A DNA stretch of 64,000 nt, taken from the NCBI GenBank assembly GCA_026413225.1, contig CM048553.1, forward strand, positions 143,104,690 to 143,168,689. Reading direction: 5' to 3'. This document shows positions 53,026 to 64,000 of this stretch, piece by piece. The stretch comes from Otis tarda. Taxonomy: Eukaryota > Chordata > Aves > Otidiformes > Otididae. Numbering within the stretch: the stretch's first letter is position 1; every line of letters starts with the position of its first letter. Both the position numbers and the translations under genes were made by a program. The notes below the pieces were generated by a model that did no database searches, was not told where the DNA came from, and was given only the letters and a program-made list of their open reading frames with translations.

Positions 53026-55395
53026 ACTTCACCATTGATTATTCCTGGAGCTGTTTCTTGCTATTACTTTCTTGAGCAGTTTATGACTGATCCTTGCTTA
53101 GTTTAGTAAGTGCAGAGTACTCATTTTTACTAGACACGAGTATGACACAGGAATGATGAGACTTGATATTGCTCCTCTCTGGGCAGAAAGAGATTAGTCT
53201 TGGCCTGCATGTAGAAAGATATTGTAAACAACATGGTTTTATAGGCAAAAACTATTATATAGTTATACCTTTCCCCAAAAGTAGGTAAGTCCAATTCTTA
53301 TGCTACACAGTTCTGAGCTGTATATGCACTTCTTTTCTGCAGCCCAGGGTATCCTGGTTTCTCCTGTATGCCAGCATGCCTTCATGTACTCAGTAGTTAA
53401 AATAATCTTCCTTACTTACTGCTCTGCTAGACTTTTTTTCCCCCATTTTATCCCCATAAATTTCACCTCAGTGTCCGGAATATCAATATCCTTCAGAATT
53501 CTTCCTCTTATCCTTACTCAGTTTTGTTTCTCATCAAGTTATTTCTGTTCCTTTCACTCTGACAGCAAAGCTAGATGGACAGATAGCATTTAGACTGAAT
53601 AAAAATTAGCAAATTATGTTGGTTTACAACTCTGGGTAGACCATGGCAAAGACTGAATTATCAATATCTATTTAGATATCATTTATGAGTAAATTTGTTT
53701 GCTTCATTACAAAATACAGTCTTGTACAGTTATAAACTAAGTTAATGGTCTCGCTTTTACAATTTTAGGCCCTCGCGCTGGGGTTACATAGTTCTTCAGG
53801 GCCTAGGAAACAAAATGGGACATTTGAATAAAATGTTTCCTCCTCATGAAAGAAGGGAGGGGAAATGAAGAATGCCTATTATGGGACAGGAAAAGGATTG
53901 TTCTTTCTCTCACTCACTCTGTTTACATACACATATACAGCACTATACTTCATGGAAAAAATACTAATATTATTATAATTCAAGAAGGGAGGTAAGAGGA
54001 ACATTCAGAAAATAAATTTTTGGGGTGATACTGTTCAGTGATGGAGAAATGAACATAAGCTCTCAGGCAGGGTAGAGCTCAGTGGAAGTAACTTTCATTA
54101 GAAGATTAGCCCTGTGCATGGTTGATATGTAAAGTGTACCGAATGTCTGAAATTATTCTGCCCAACCTGCACCTCTGTTATGTCATCAGCTCCCTGATTG
54201 CTTTGACAGAAACATGGTTTTCTGCACACTTGACGCTCTTCCCACTTCCTGAATGTATGTTGAACCTTCACTCCTATAATCTGATGAGCATTAACATTAT
54301 GCCAGTAAACTTTCTTATACACCTGTGCACCTTATTTTGTCTTATTATACCAAAAAACCAAAAAACCAAAACCACTTTTATCCTAGCCATTTAGAGGTGA
54401 TCTTTCTCAGCATTATTGCATTTTACTTCATCTGGTCGTAATAAATGCTCGAAATTAACAAGCTATGTTGCAAGTAATTACATAATATGATCTTAATGAT
54501 TTAGAGAACTACTGTGTTTCCTTCTATTTTGTGAAAGCAAACAATACTGTATTTATTCATAAACGTGGTAACTTGCAGTAATAGAAATACAATATAGACA
54601 CACTGCCGGAAAATTTTATCAGCAAAGAAGCAGACATAAGCAGAGTGGAGCCATTTCACAATACAAGTGTTTATGCCAGTGAATGCCATGTGTTCCTTTT
54701 AAAACATTTTTAATACAATAACAAAACCGTTAGCATGGAAGGATAATTACAGTGTTACTTGTATTTGTTCTGAAAATAAATTGTCAGTACAGACAGACAC
54801 TTGAGAACCATAAAAGGAACAGGAATGCAACTTCATTCTTCTCTCAAATTCATCCTTTAGAGGTTCTGAGCATGTATTTTATCTTTTGATTCTGCAGAAG
54901 TATTTAATGCAATGTTAAATAATAAATGCGTAGTCTTGTGAGTGCAGCTTTTTAAAGAAAAGGTCACTAGAAGTATCTCAGTCACAAGGAAAAACAGATG
55001 TGTTCCTTGCTATTGAAGTCCAAAGCTCTTTTAAAAATCTGTTAACTTGATTTTCATATGACTATTTACCCAGATTCATAATATTCAGTACTTGTGATAA
55101 TATTATTTTGTATCAGCATCATTATTTCTTACCTCAATTAATCTGCATTTAACTGTTTCCTCCCACCACTTTGCTGACTGAAAAGATTGTTTTGCAGTCA
55201 GATCCAGATATTCTCGTTAGTTAATCTTCCTAATCAGGATCATCACAAAGAATCAGATCCTGAGTCTTACTGCGCCTTTTTCATTCTTGTAGAAGTACAA
55301 CGAAGCAGAGCAGTTGACACAAAGCATCTAATACCTCTTGATGAGAGACTCGGAAACAAAGACGTTAGTATGGCCACCTGCAAATGCTAAGTTTC

Positions 55396-55490
55396 TTCAA
55401 ACTTGATGGATTCAAAAGTCCTGCAGCAAGGGACTTGCAGCCTTGGTGACTCAAGAAGTCCCTTCTAGCCATATGTTCTTGGACTGTCCC
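55396..55490 (+). mobile_element. Possible CR1 3' fragment, old
   Basis: CTTGATGGATTCAAAAGTCC, then TTGGTGACTCAAGAAGTCCC and TTCTAGCCATATGTTCTT, resembles the CR1 end in which a TTGGATGA...AGGTCCCTTC block leads to a TATGATTCT tail. The match is partial. Confidence 0.4.
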
Positions 55491-56302
55491 TCCCACCAAT
55501 CAAAATACTAAGTCAGATTTTGGATTCAAATTGAACTTGAAATAAACTAAGACTAAAGAATCCTCTCTGATGAAAGAGTTGCTTTCTAAACACAGTCAAT
55601 TACATATCTCACAGAGAAAACTTTATTTAATACTATGATTCTCAGCAAATGTCTTTCCTTTTCTTGGGAAATAAAGGATTTTTTTCATATAGTGCTATTT
55701 TAAAAACTAAAATCTGTTTTATTTTGTAAATTTCTATGATGTCATATTTGAGTTAATGATAGTTTTTTACAAAGTCTAAATTAAATTATTACTTTTACTC
55801 AGAGTTCACTGGGATTAAAAACTACAATTTCTTCCCTCATAGCTTCCCTTTCTCCTCTTCAAAATCCTAAGGAAGACCAAAAGGTTCACAGACTTCGCTA
55901 AAAGTGATTTCTGAACTCTAAATGGAACTGTATTAGAAAGTGAAGGATCTTTTCCCAAAAATACCCTGCTCTTATATCTTTTCTGTTTGATAGGTTAGGT
56001 ACAGCTGATACTAGCAAAGTGATTACAAAAGGAAGAGGTAATTCTTGAGGTAGCCATGACATAAAATGTCTAAGTCTTCATAATTTAAAAGTATCTGCTA
56101 GGTAGCTTTTGGGTGCTAATTTGTGTGTTTGAGTTAAAACTGTGAATGAAAGATGCGATGCCATCATGTAAAACGGCCTTCATATGTAAATAAACCAGCC
56201 TTCTAGCAGTTACCTTGGATACGATGACAAGATGTGTGACTGTAATGAGAAAGCACAAGCAAACAAAAGAAAATATTAGTCTCACTAACAGAAAATAATG
56301 GA

Positions 56303-56372
56303 ATTATAGAATGACAGAATGGTTTGGGTCATCTAGCTCCAACCCCCCTGCCATGGGCAGGGACACTTGCAA
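56303..56372 (-). mobile_element. CR1 LINE 3' end, antisense, short
   Basis: TATAGAATGACAGAATGGTT, TGGGTCATCTAGCTCCAACC and CCCCTGCCATGGGCAGGGAC are the reverse complement of the CR1 3' end. The similarity fades after about 70 bases. Confidence 0.85.
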
Positions 56373-58437
56373 AAGCACTTTTGACGACTGCCAGATCTGC
56401 TAAATCTTAGGTGCTGAGCAAAGATCCCCTCTTTTGTGCCCTTTTTCTCCCTCACAGCAACTGGAGATTGTGCTCTGCAGTGTAGTTGTTGGGTCTCTGT
56501 CCCATGAGTGCATCTCAGCTGGCAGGCAGAGCTGGTCAGAGAGTACCAGCTGGAAGGACCTGCTGCCCTGCACCTTGAGGAGCATGTCATAGGGACTCGA
56601 AGAAGTGGAAAAGGCAATGACTACATTACTTGATGCTTTAGTCAACTGAAAACCAAGTACAATTTCCTATATGTGAGTTGTGTGTGTTATCTAGGCACCC
56701 AGTAGGAGCCTAGAATATAACCAAAGCCTCTGTGGCCCCTGTAATGGAATCACAGCAATAAAAATGGATACATTTCTCTGTTAGTTTCACCCAATCCCCA
56801 AAGGAATACATTCAGTCTGTTCTGAACTCAACAGTGGCTCCACAAATCTCAGGAGATAACCCTCCCATCACAGTCTCCTGCAGCTGCCACAGTCTGTGTC
56901 CCCTGTCTACTTCCGTCTGTCCGTATATATTGCAAATTTCCCTACATGCACACTTTTCATATGCTTACTGAAGTTCCCTTTCACAACTAACTTTCCCGGT
57001 TTCAAATCTTTTCTCCTCTATAAGAAATCCCATTCTTGGTCATACTGAAATAATTACTGCACCCATCATTTGTTTTCCAGCTGGCGTGCTCATTTAGTTG
57101 CCTATGGCAAAAATAATTTTTCTTAGGGTGCTGATTTTGCAAATGGCAGGCCAGCAGCCTTTATATCCCTGCAGACTTTCATTGGTATCACCAGGACTCT
57201 GCAGGCATTAGGGTTTGTGTCTACAGGTTCCTCTACGTGACCTGAGCTAACAATTTTACTGAGTACTTGTCTACAGTCATCCTTCTAGTCCAGTCTCATC
57301 TGGCTAGCCCTAGCCCGAACTGCACAGAGGGGAGGTTTCTTCCCTTCCAGTTGAAATTTGCCAGTAATGATCAGTGGTTTCTCCAAGTCCCATATAAAAA
57401 TTAATTGCACAATTTATATCAGATCCCAGATTGAGGTGTTTTCTAGTTAAACATACATACTTTTCACTCTGTCATTTGTGGGTGTGTGCCTAAGAAGCAA
57501 TTGCTCTTATTTTGTCATTCATTTATCGTTTCCTCTTCACCTAACATGTCAGTTCTCTCTCCAGGCCTGCTTGGGGCTTCCTCTCATTACCTGTTTGTCA
57601 TCATCTTAGCCACTAATTTACCTTATTCCTGTCACAAAATTTTAGTTATCTTCCAAGACTTTTGTAGTTAAGAAGTCTAAAAAAAAGTTTCCTATTTTTC
57701 TCTGTAGTTTTATTTTGTCACACAGCAGTAAAATGGTCCAGGTTTATAATTTTCTGTCTGTGTGAATCACACATGAACTTGCAATGGGATTATCTGATAC
57801 ACCTCAGTCCCGCCGGACACAACAGAAAGCAAGCATAGAAGCTGAGTCAAAATTTTTATACTGAAAAAGGCTCAGGCCCCTGAGTTCAAGCACCCAGAGT
57901 TGGTCACTGTTTTCTCAGGCCACTGTCTGAGCATAGATTTTTATGTGTTGAGGATTTCCAAAATAGAAGGGAAATATTCTCATTACTCTTTACAGCTTAT
58001 GAGTTGTTAAAAAAATAAGTAAGTTTATTTCTTATTAAGTGATCTCAAATTGAAAGTGTGATTTAATGGTATCCTGCCTTTACTTTGACTCCAGAGCCAA
58101 ACTTCTATGTTGGTTGGTTTTGGGGTTTATTTTTCCCCAAATATGAAGTTACAATTATTAGGAAAATAGTATAACAAATCAGAGCAGAAAATGTCTTTAT
58201 TCGGTTGTATGTATCTTTGATGGCCTCATAGCCGCAGAAAGCACACAGAGCAAGTAGGGAGAGGTGCAAAAATGGAATGGATTTTTCAGTTCAGAAAAAA
58301 ATAACTGAAGGAGATGATTGAGGGCTGTAAAGTCAGATATACTGTGAAAAAGGTGACTACGGAATTGTTTATTTACTGTTCTCACAATGCAAGATCTGGG
58401 GCATTGCAGACAACTCCCAGGCAAACAAGCAAAAGAA

Positions 58438-58760
58438 AGTACTTCTTCACAGGACAAATTTAAACTGTGGGACCCGTTCTGTAAGATACAGTATGAGCCT
58501 GATATACTGGCTTAAAAAGAGATTAGATAAAATGAGGTGGGTTGGACCTCGCAATGGCAATTAAACACAAAAGCCTCTAAATCAGAGAGCCTCTAAACCA
58601 GCAGCCAGTGAAACAGAGGCATTCCTTCCTATCCTTTTTTTTTTTTTTACATGCATTTCTTAGGCATTGGTACTAGCCACGCTGACAGACAGGGTATTAA
58701 ATAATTGGACCTATGATTTTTCCTGATCTGGCCATTTTTATTTTCTTATGTTTTGTCCAT
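58438..58760 (+). mobile_element. Ancient CR1/L3-like LINE 3' remnant
   Basis: The segment reads like an old L3/CR1-type 3' end: AAATTTAAACTGTGGGACCC, GGCTTAAAAAGAGATTAGA, TTAAACACAAAAGCCTCTAA, and then TCCTGATCTGGCCATTTTTA followed by TTTTCTTATGTTTTG. The last block corresponds to the usual LINE ending with CTGACCCAGTATGGCC and TTCTTATGTTC. It is strongly diverged, and the edges are approximate. Confidence 0.5.
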
Positions 58761-58985
58761 ATTTGTTTCTGGTCTGGGATGTGAAAACCGCAGTCTGATT
58801 ACTAGACTATATGGATGTTGGAAACCAGAAGTTTGTGTGATTTACCCAGTACAGTAGATTCAGCTCTATAAAGGAGTATCTCTTTTTTCCTCACTCAGAA
58901 GAGTTCATCCATTATAAGTTTCATCTGGGTTTTTCCAAGTCTGAGTAGCTCCTATCAAAGTTGGTTTTTGTTATCCCAGTTAAAC

Positions 58986-59006
58986 AGCTTAACACTGTGT
59001 TAAGCT
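58986..59006. repeat. 21-bp palindrome
   Basis: AGCTTAACAC and GTGTTAAGCT form perfect 10-base arms around a single T. Confidence 0.75.
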
Positions 59007-59133
59007 ATTTGTCTTTAATCCTGTTTAAGAATACTTATCTTTTGCTCAAGAACAATATTCTAACCGTGATCTTACCTTAAGTATAAAAGATTTTAAAGCA
59101 AATAGGTGTATAACTCAGCTTATTTCTATGCTT

Positions 59134-59157
59134 ACATGACATACTTCTATGTCATGT
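59134..59157. repeat. 24-bp inverted repeat (hairpin)
   Basis: ACATGACATA and TATGTCATGT are perfect 10-base arms with a CTTC loop. Confidence 0.75.
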
Positions 59158-60534
59158 CAAATTTAATGTTAATCTAGAGAGGTTAATGGAGTAACTCAGT
59201 ATTTGCCCAGGTGTAAGCAAACGCAGGAGGTGGCCCCATGTCTTCAGTAGACATTGGCACCAACAGGTGAACGGAGCAGTCTGTGCTTTTCTGTTATGTA
59301 TCACATTGCACAGAGGAAAATAAGGTTTAAACTCAAATTTAAAACATTCTCTAAATATTTACAAGAAATAAAATGTTCTCATATGGTCACTTGTCACATT
59401 TGTGCTTAGAGAACATTTTTCCTCTTTTTTCATGTGTACAGGACTGAGTTCATGTATATATTAAATGACCCTGAATCTAAAGGTACTTCCCAAACTAAAA
59501 CCAAAGATATTAAGATTATTAAACATGGTGGGACTGAATGAGAGTAGCATATAGAGAAAATCAGGAGAGGTTTATTAACTAAACTATACTAAAACATTAA
59601 TTAAAGGCTCACATTGTAAAATTAAGAAAAAGTCAGCTATCTTTGATGCACTGCTTAACAGGCAGACGTAGAAAAACTGTATTGAAATAACTCATTTGCA
59701 TTAGTGGGTTGCTTCTATTCTAATTGAATTTTCTAGAGCTCTCTAAACAAGAATGCTAGTTCAGAATGCTGATGAAAGTCTGACATTCGTTAAATCCACA
59801 AAAGATTATTTTAGAAAGTAACAATAGCCAGTATTCGTACAGGGGAAAAAAAAAGAAATTTTAATTAACAAAATGTGTATCCATTTTATTTTGTTTCTGA
59901 AACAAAAGAAGCAGGGTAGGGGGGGGAAGAAATAAGCAAAGAATTATTGGCTTGACTTTTAGGGTTCTGAGAACCCAGAGTTCCTGACAGATCCCTCCAA
60001 AAGAAGTGGGAGGGGGAGTTTCTCAGCTCCTCTGCAAAATAGCTGATTTCATTCAGCTGAAATATATGGCGAAAGACTTAACAATCATACATGTTTTATA
60101 AAAACTTAGTTATATTGATTATTTGGGGGTTATTTTAACATATCATTTCTATATAAGAATATTTCAAATTAAATATACATTGTCTCTCAGATATGGCAAA
60201 CAGACAGGCTGTTGTCCTGATTGCTTTTTTCAGTCCATCATCAACTCCTACACTTTCTTCAGTATAAAACCATTAAAATATGATATAGACACAAGTGTGT
60301 GTGTGAATAAACATAAGATAGTGTTTCTTTATATGTGTATTTTCATATATGAATATAAATATATACGTGCATATAGACAGACACACAACTGTGCACTACG
60401 AAGGAGCAGTCACAGCATAGCTAGGCATCTCCATCTGGACTGGGAGGTGGGAGGCAACTTGCCTATTTGATGGATCTATCTGTAAATTCACCCATGGGCT
60501 TCCAGGTGGGTGTGTCAGAGGATGCTGTATCTTT

Positions 60535-60852
60535 ATAGAATCATAGACTCATAGAATCCTTAAGGTTAGAAAAGACCTCCAAGATCATCAAGTCCAACCA
60601 TCAACCTAACACCACCATGTCCACTAAACCATGTCCCTAAGTGCCACGTCTACAGGTTTTTTGAACACCTCCAAGGATGGTGACTCCACCACTTCCTTGG
60701 GCAGCCTGTTCCAGTGCCTGACCACTAGTTCAGTAAATAAATTTTTCACAATATCCAATCTAAACCTCTCCTACTGCAACTTGAGGCCATTTCCTCTCAT
60801 CCTATCACTAGTTACCTGGGAGAAGAGACCAACACCGCTTTGCACTCTGTGA
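60535..60852 (-). mobile_element. CR1 LINE 3' fragment, antisense
   Basis: The + strand shows the reverse complement of CR1: ATAGAATCATAGACTCATAG (tail), GACCTCCAAGATCATCAAGT, TTGGGCAGCCTGTTCCAGTG, CAATATCCAATCTAAACCTC and GGCCATTTCCTCTCATCC. The wording differs from the sense copies at 31 and 32 kb, so it comes from another CR1 subfamily. It is 5' truncated. Confidence 0.92.
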
Positions 60853-63230
60853 GTTCAAAACTTGATGTGCCTTTACTATACTAGTCCAAAAAGGTTTAAG
60901 AACCTCTTTTACATAGCTAACAGTCACCAACAGTATCAGTCGCTTTGGATTCTGTAATCTTCTAGGTTTGGTTCTACTTTTGTGGCTGTACGTAGTTCCT
61001 AATTGAGTCCATAGGTTTTCTATTTTCAGTTAACACTGACTGTTAACTTCTCTAGGACTGAAAATCATTCATTTGCCATAGTTGGTACTCTGGCATTGCA
61101 ATCTGCTACAATCAGATTGTTTCAAATTTTTCTCCATTGACTACCGAGGGAGCTTAGGCAGCTGGCTTAAACTAGACTCCTACTTTTAATACGCAGAAGT
61201 GAAATAAGATGAATCTTGGTGCATGGCAGTGCCACACAGCATAGCAGGGTCACAAATACTTGAGCTGACTCCAGACAAACAAGTGACATATTCCACAGAA
61301 CTATTTAGCCTGGCCAAACCCTGCACCGATGTACCCAAGCTGCGGCTAAAGTACCAGCTCCGTTGCGCTGTGTAAGTAAACCCGTTATGTCACTGAGCAT
61401 GAACTGTTCAGTTTCTTTTTTTCTTTTTAGTTAGAGACTCTTTTATTCTCTAACCCAGAGAAACACCTTTTCTTTTGGATGAGTCACTTAGCACTAGCAA
61501 TGGGGACTGCTGTGACCCTTGAAAAAGAGTACAATTACTGGATTTTGTACTGCTAAATGGATCACTCTTTATTAGAATTATACTGGTGCTGGTTTTTGTT
61601 TAAAATAGCTAACACAAGCAGAAAAAGAAAAAGGCATACATTTCATTTTACTTTCTGCTGAAGAAACCATAGTCCTCACTTCAGTAAGCCAGTCTGAATT
61701 TACATTTGTGAAAATGGAAATTGATACAAACGATCTCTTAATATATATAGGTAGGCAAAGATTAGTAGCTTGTTACTTGCTCATACATTTGAAACATACA
61801 TTGTACACTGATGAGGTTATCCAGATGGCATGAAGTTTTTGCTACTGACTTACTGAGGATGGTGTAAATTTGGTGCCATTTCTTCCTGTTCTGCAGTCTG
61901 TGTTTTCTATCTGCTATACCTTTCACACTATAAGCTCTTTTGAGCAAAAACTCAAACTGTGAATTCATATAATGTCTTCTATAGTCAGGTCCAAGCTTGT
62001 CTTGGTCTTCTAGCATTATCATTATGCAAGCATTGACTAAACATGACAACAAAAAGTAGCCAGCTGAACTAAAGGAAATACAGACAAATAGCAAATATAG
62101 CATCATCCTAGGAAAATTAATCAAAATTGTGAACATTATTCATAGACCCATTCTCACACGTGGTTTTGCAGATGAACAAAAGTGCCTTGAGTTTGACATC
62201 AATGATATCTCTCTTACCTCTTTCAGTAATTTACAATTTAGGTGTGAGCCTAAATTATACCTGAAAGATATTGAACCACATATCTGAGGGAGCTTTGGAA
62301 AGTCAGTCAGTGCATGAATTTGCTGTTTTAATAGTTTATGTGAACCATGAGCATGCGTATGTGCATGAGCTGTGTGTTCAGTGTGTATTTCCAACATAGC
62401 AGAACTGCTCCGGTAGCTGAAGCAAAGCAATCTCTAGACATGCTCTTCCACACACCCAGAGTCATTTACAAGCAGGCCAAGTCTGGGGACTTTATGACTC
62501 CATGGATTTCTTCTGATGTTACTAGGAAACTGCAGTTTGAAAAATATTTTGAAGATATTTATCTCTCCAGATATACGTATATTTCTATTGCAGTTTAAAA
62601 AATACTTCCTCTGAAGTGATTCCTCTAAAAATTTAAGAGGGGCTGTATAGTGTTGAAAGGGTGGCAAGAGTTTGAGCACTGAAGATTCAGTCTTCTCAGC
62701 AGACTTGATTCAGTTCATTATCTGTGGAAGACTTTGAAGGAGATGTTGAATGCCCCATATGCCATATGAAACCCTGGCAATCTCAAAGCATTTTCCTAGG
62801 ACTTAAACTTTGCATCTTCTTCTACGTCTCTGTGATGTGCAACTACAATCCGATTGCATTATTTGTTTGCTGTTTGTAACCAAGCTACATGAGAGGTAAT
62901 CCATGCAGCCCAACATACCTTGTAACTTGGCATAACAGTTCCTGGATCTGCCAGCTGCCATGGCAGTGTACTATGCACTATTGTTATTCTTCATTTAATG
63001 TTCAGATTGCTGCATTCATCTCAGTCAAAAGGGCCTGAATTATGTGATGAATGATACCTATCAATGATTGGTATGATTTGGTTCTATGTACATTAACTTA
63101 GAAACAGAAAATACAGCTATTCCACCTAATATTTTATCCTTATTGTGCTAAGAATTTAGACACAGAATTGAGCATGTCTGAAAAACACACTTATAATTTA
63201 AAGACCATGTGTATATTAAAAGGTAAAGCA
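60853..63230 (+). other. Intronic sequence between two CR1 fragments
   Basis: Nothing beyond ordinary AT-rich sequence, apart from a slightly GC-richer stretch around 61.20-61.40 kb of unknown identity. Confidence 0.55.
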
Positions 63231-63714
63231 CACAGGAGGAGAGCCACGAAAATGTTTCTTTTCATGGAGGAGTGTCACAAAAATGATCAGAGGGTTGGGA
63301 CACCTCTCCTCTGAAGAAGGACAGAGAGTTGGGGCTGTTGGAGAATAGAAGGCTCTGGAAAGACCTTATTGCGGCCTTTCAATACTTACAGGGGGCTTAT
63401 AAGAAAGATGGAGAAAGACTTTTTACTAGAGTCTGCAGTTATAAGACAAGGGATTACAGTTTTAAACAAAGAGAGTAGATTTAGACTAGATATATGGAAG
63501 AATTTCTTTATGATGAGGGAGGTGGAGACACTGGAACAGGTTTCCCAGAGAAGCTGTGGACGGTCCATCCGTGAAAGCGTTCAAAGTCAGACCAGATGGG
63601 GCTTTGAGTGACTTGATCTAGTGAAATATGTCCCTGCCTGTGGTGAGGGGTTGGACCAGTTGATCTTTAAAGGTCCATCCTGACTCGAGCCATTCCTTGG
63701 TTCTATGATTATGA
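63231..63714 (+). mobile_element. CR1 LINE 3' fragment, sense, older
   Basis: From GGAGGAGAGCCACGAAAATG through GATCAGAGGGTTGGGACACC, GGAACAGGTTTCCCAGAGAA and TGACTTGATCTAGTG to the tail TTCCTTGGTTCTATGATTAT this follows the CR1 3' region. Near the 5' edge, the GGAGGAG...CAC.AAAATG phrase occurs twice within about 60 bases, suggesting a small internal duplication. Several frame-breaking changes are present. Confidence 0.9.
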
Positions 63715-64000
63715 TGTATAAATATTCAAAATGCTTTCATTGTAGCTTATTGCAAATTGTACCTTTATGACATAATTCTACACTATTTTTATATATTCTC
63801 TGTATTTGATGGTGTTTTTAGATCATCTTAGATGGGAGAGATATCTATCTGGAGAAGTAAATTTTATTTCTTAAAGGCAAATGTAGGTAAAGAAGTTGAC
63901 ATTGCTCAGCATTTTGCAGGATCCAACCCAGGTCATGCATGGGGCCAAATTTATATTGGCACATCTGGTCTTCAATTAATATTAGCTAGTATTAATGTTT

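Larger units (their letters stand above)
53026..60534 (+). other. Intron downstream of exon C, later part
   Basis: AT-rich sequence with CR1 or older LINE fragments at 55.4, 56.3 and 58.4 kb and two perfect short inverted repeats at 59.0-59.2 kb. No coding exon was recognised. Confidence 0.6.

Noticed and set aside
55274..55390. Possible exon after TTTTTCATTCTTGTAG, open to a stop
   Set aside because: The acceptor looks fair and the frame could continue from exon C (phase 1), but the peptide does not resemble the expected pre-C2B sequence (a Gly/Lys-rich stretch) and there is no supporting donor. Kept only as a weak candidate terminal exon.
60631..60852. 73-codon open frame
   Set aside because: It is antisense CR1 sequence.
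1..64000. tRNA, rRNA, CRISPR or microRNA genes
   Set aside because: No cloverleaf, ribosomal, regularly spaced repeat or recognised microRNA hairpin was found on reading both strands.

Overview
This window looks like bird nuclear DNA. The evidence is the set of CR1 LINE 3' ends carrying the ATTCTATGA-type tail, a solo ERVL-type LTR of the kind common in neoavian birds, long AT-rich introns and very low gene density. There are no bacterial features: no operons, ribosome binding sites or CRISPR.

Only one gene is supported, on the + strand: the part of a RIM active-zone scaffold gene that lies upstream of the C2B domain. RIMS2 is the best match and RIMS1 is the alternative. Three coding exons are visible. 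Exon A (16390-16562) encodes a Ser-rich linker. Exon B (17598-17837) is a 240-base acidic cassette. Exon C (35751-35992) encodes the basic linker before the C2B region. Their splice phases fit exactly: A joins to B, B joins to C, and A also joins directly to C when B is skipped. B is therefore a symmetric optional 80-residue insert, and it is the most interesting coding feature here. No upstream exon was found in the first 16 kb and no downstream exon in the last 28 kb, so most of the window is intron.

Layout: 1-16389 is intron, with a CR1 tail at the left edge, an antisense CR1 at 9.7-10.3 kb and a CpG-dense patch at 14.04-14.28 kb. 16390-17837 holds exons A and B. 17838-35750 is an 18-kb intron with a decayed antisense L2/CR1-clade LINE (20.6-22.3 kb) and two sense CR1 copies (30.7-31.2 and 32.0-32.2 kb). 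Exon C follows at 35.75-35.99 kb. 35993-64000 is intron with a solo LTR flanked by 5-bp duplications (42026-42604), simple repeats, a CR1 fragment embedded in a GAAAT microsatellite (52.86-53.03 kb), and further CR1 or ancient LINE remnants at 55.4, 56.3, 58.4, 60.5 and 63.2 kb.

No RNA gene, full-length mobile element or new multigene system was found. The items most worth following up are the acidic cassette exon with its NAGNAG acceptor, the CpG-dense intronic patch, the sense-oriented solo LTR and the CR1/microsatellite composite.
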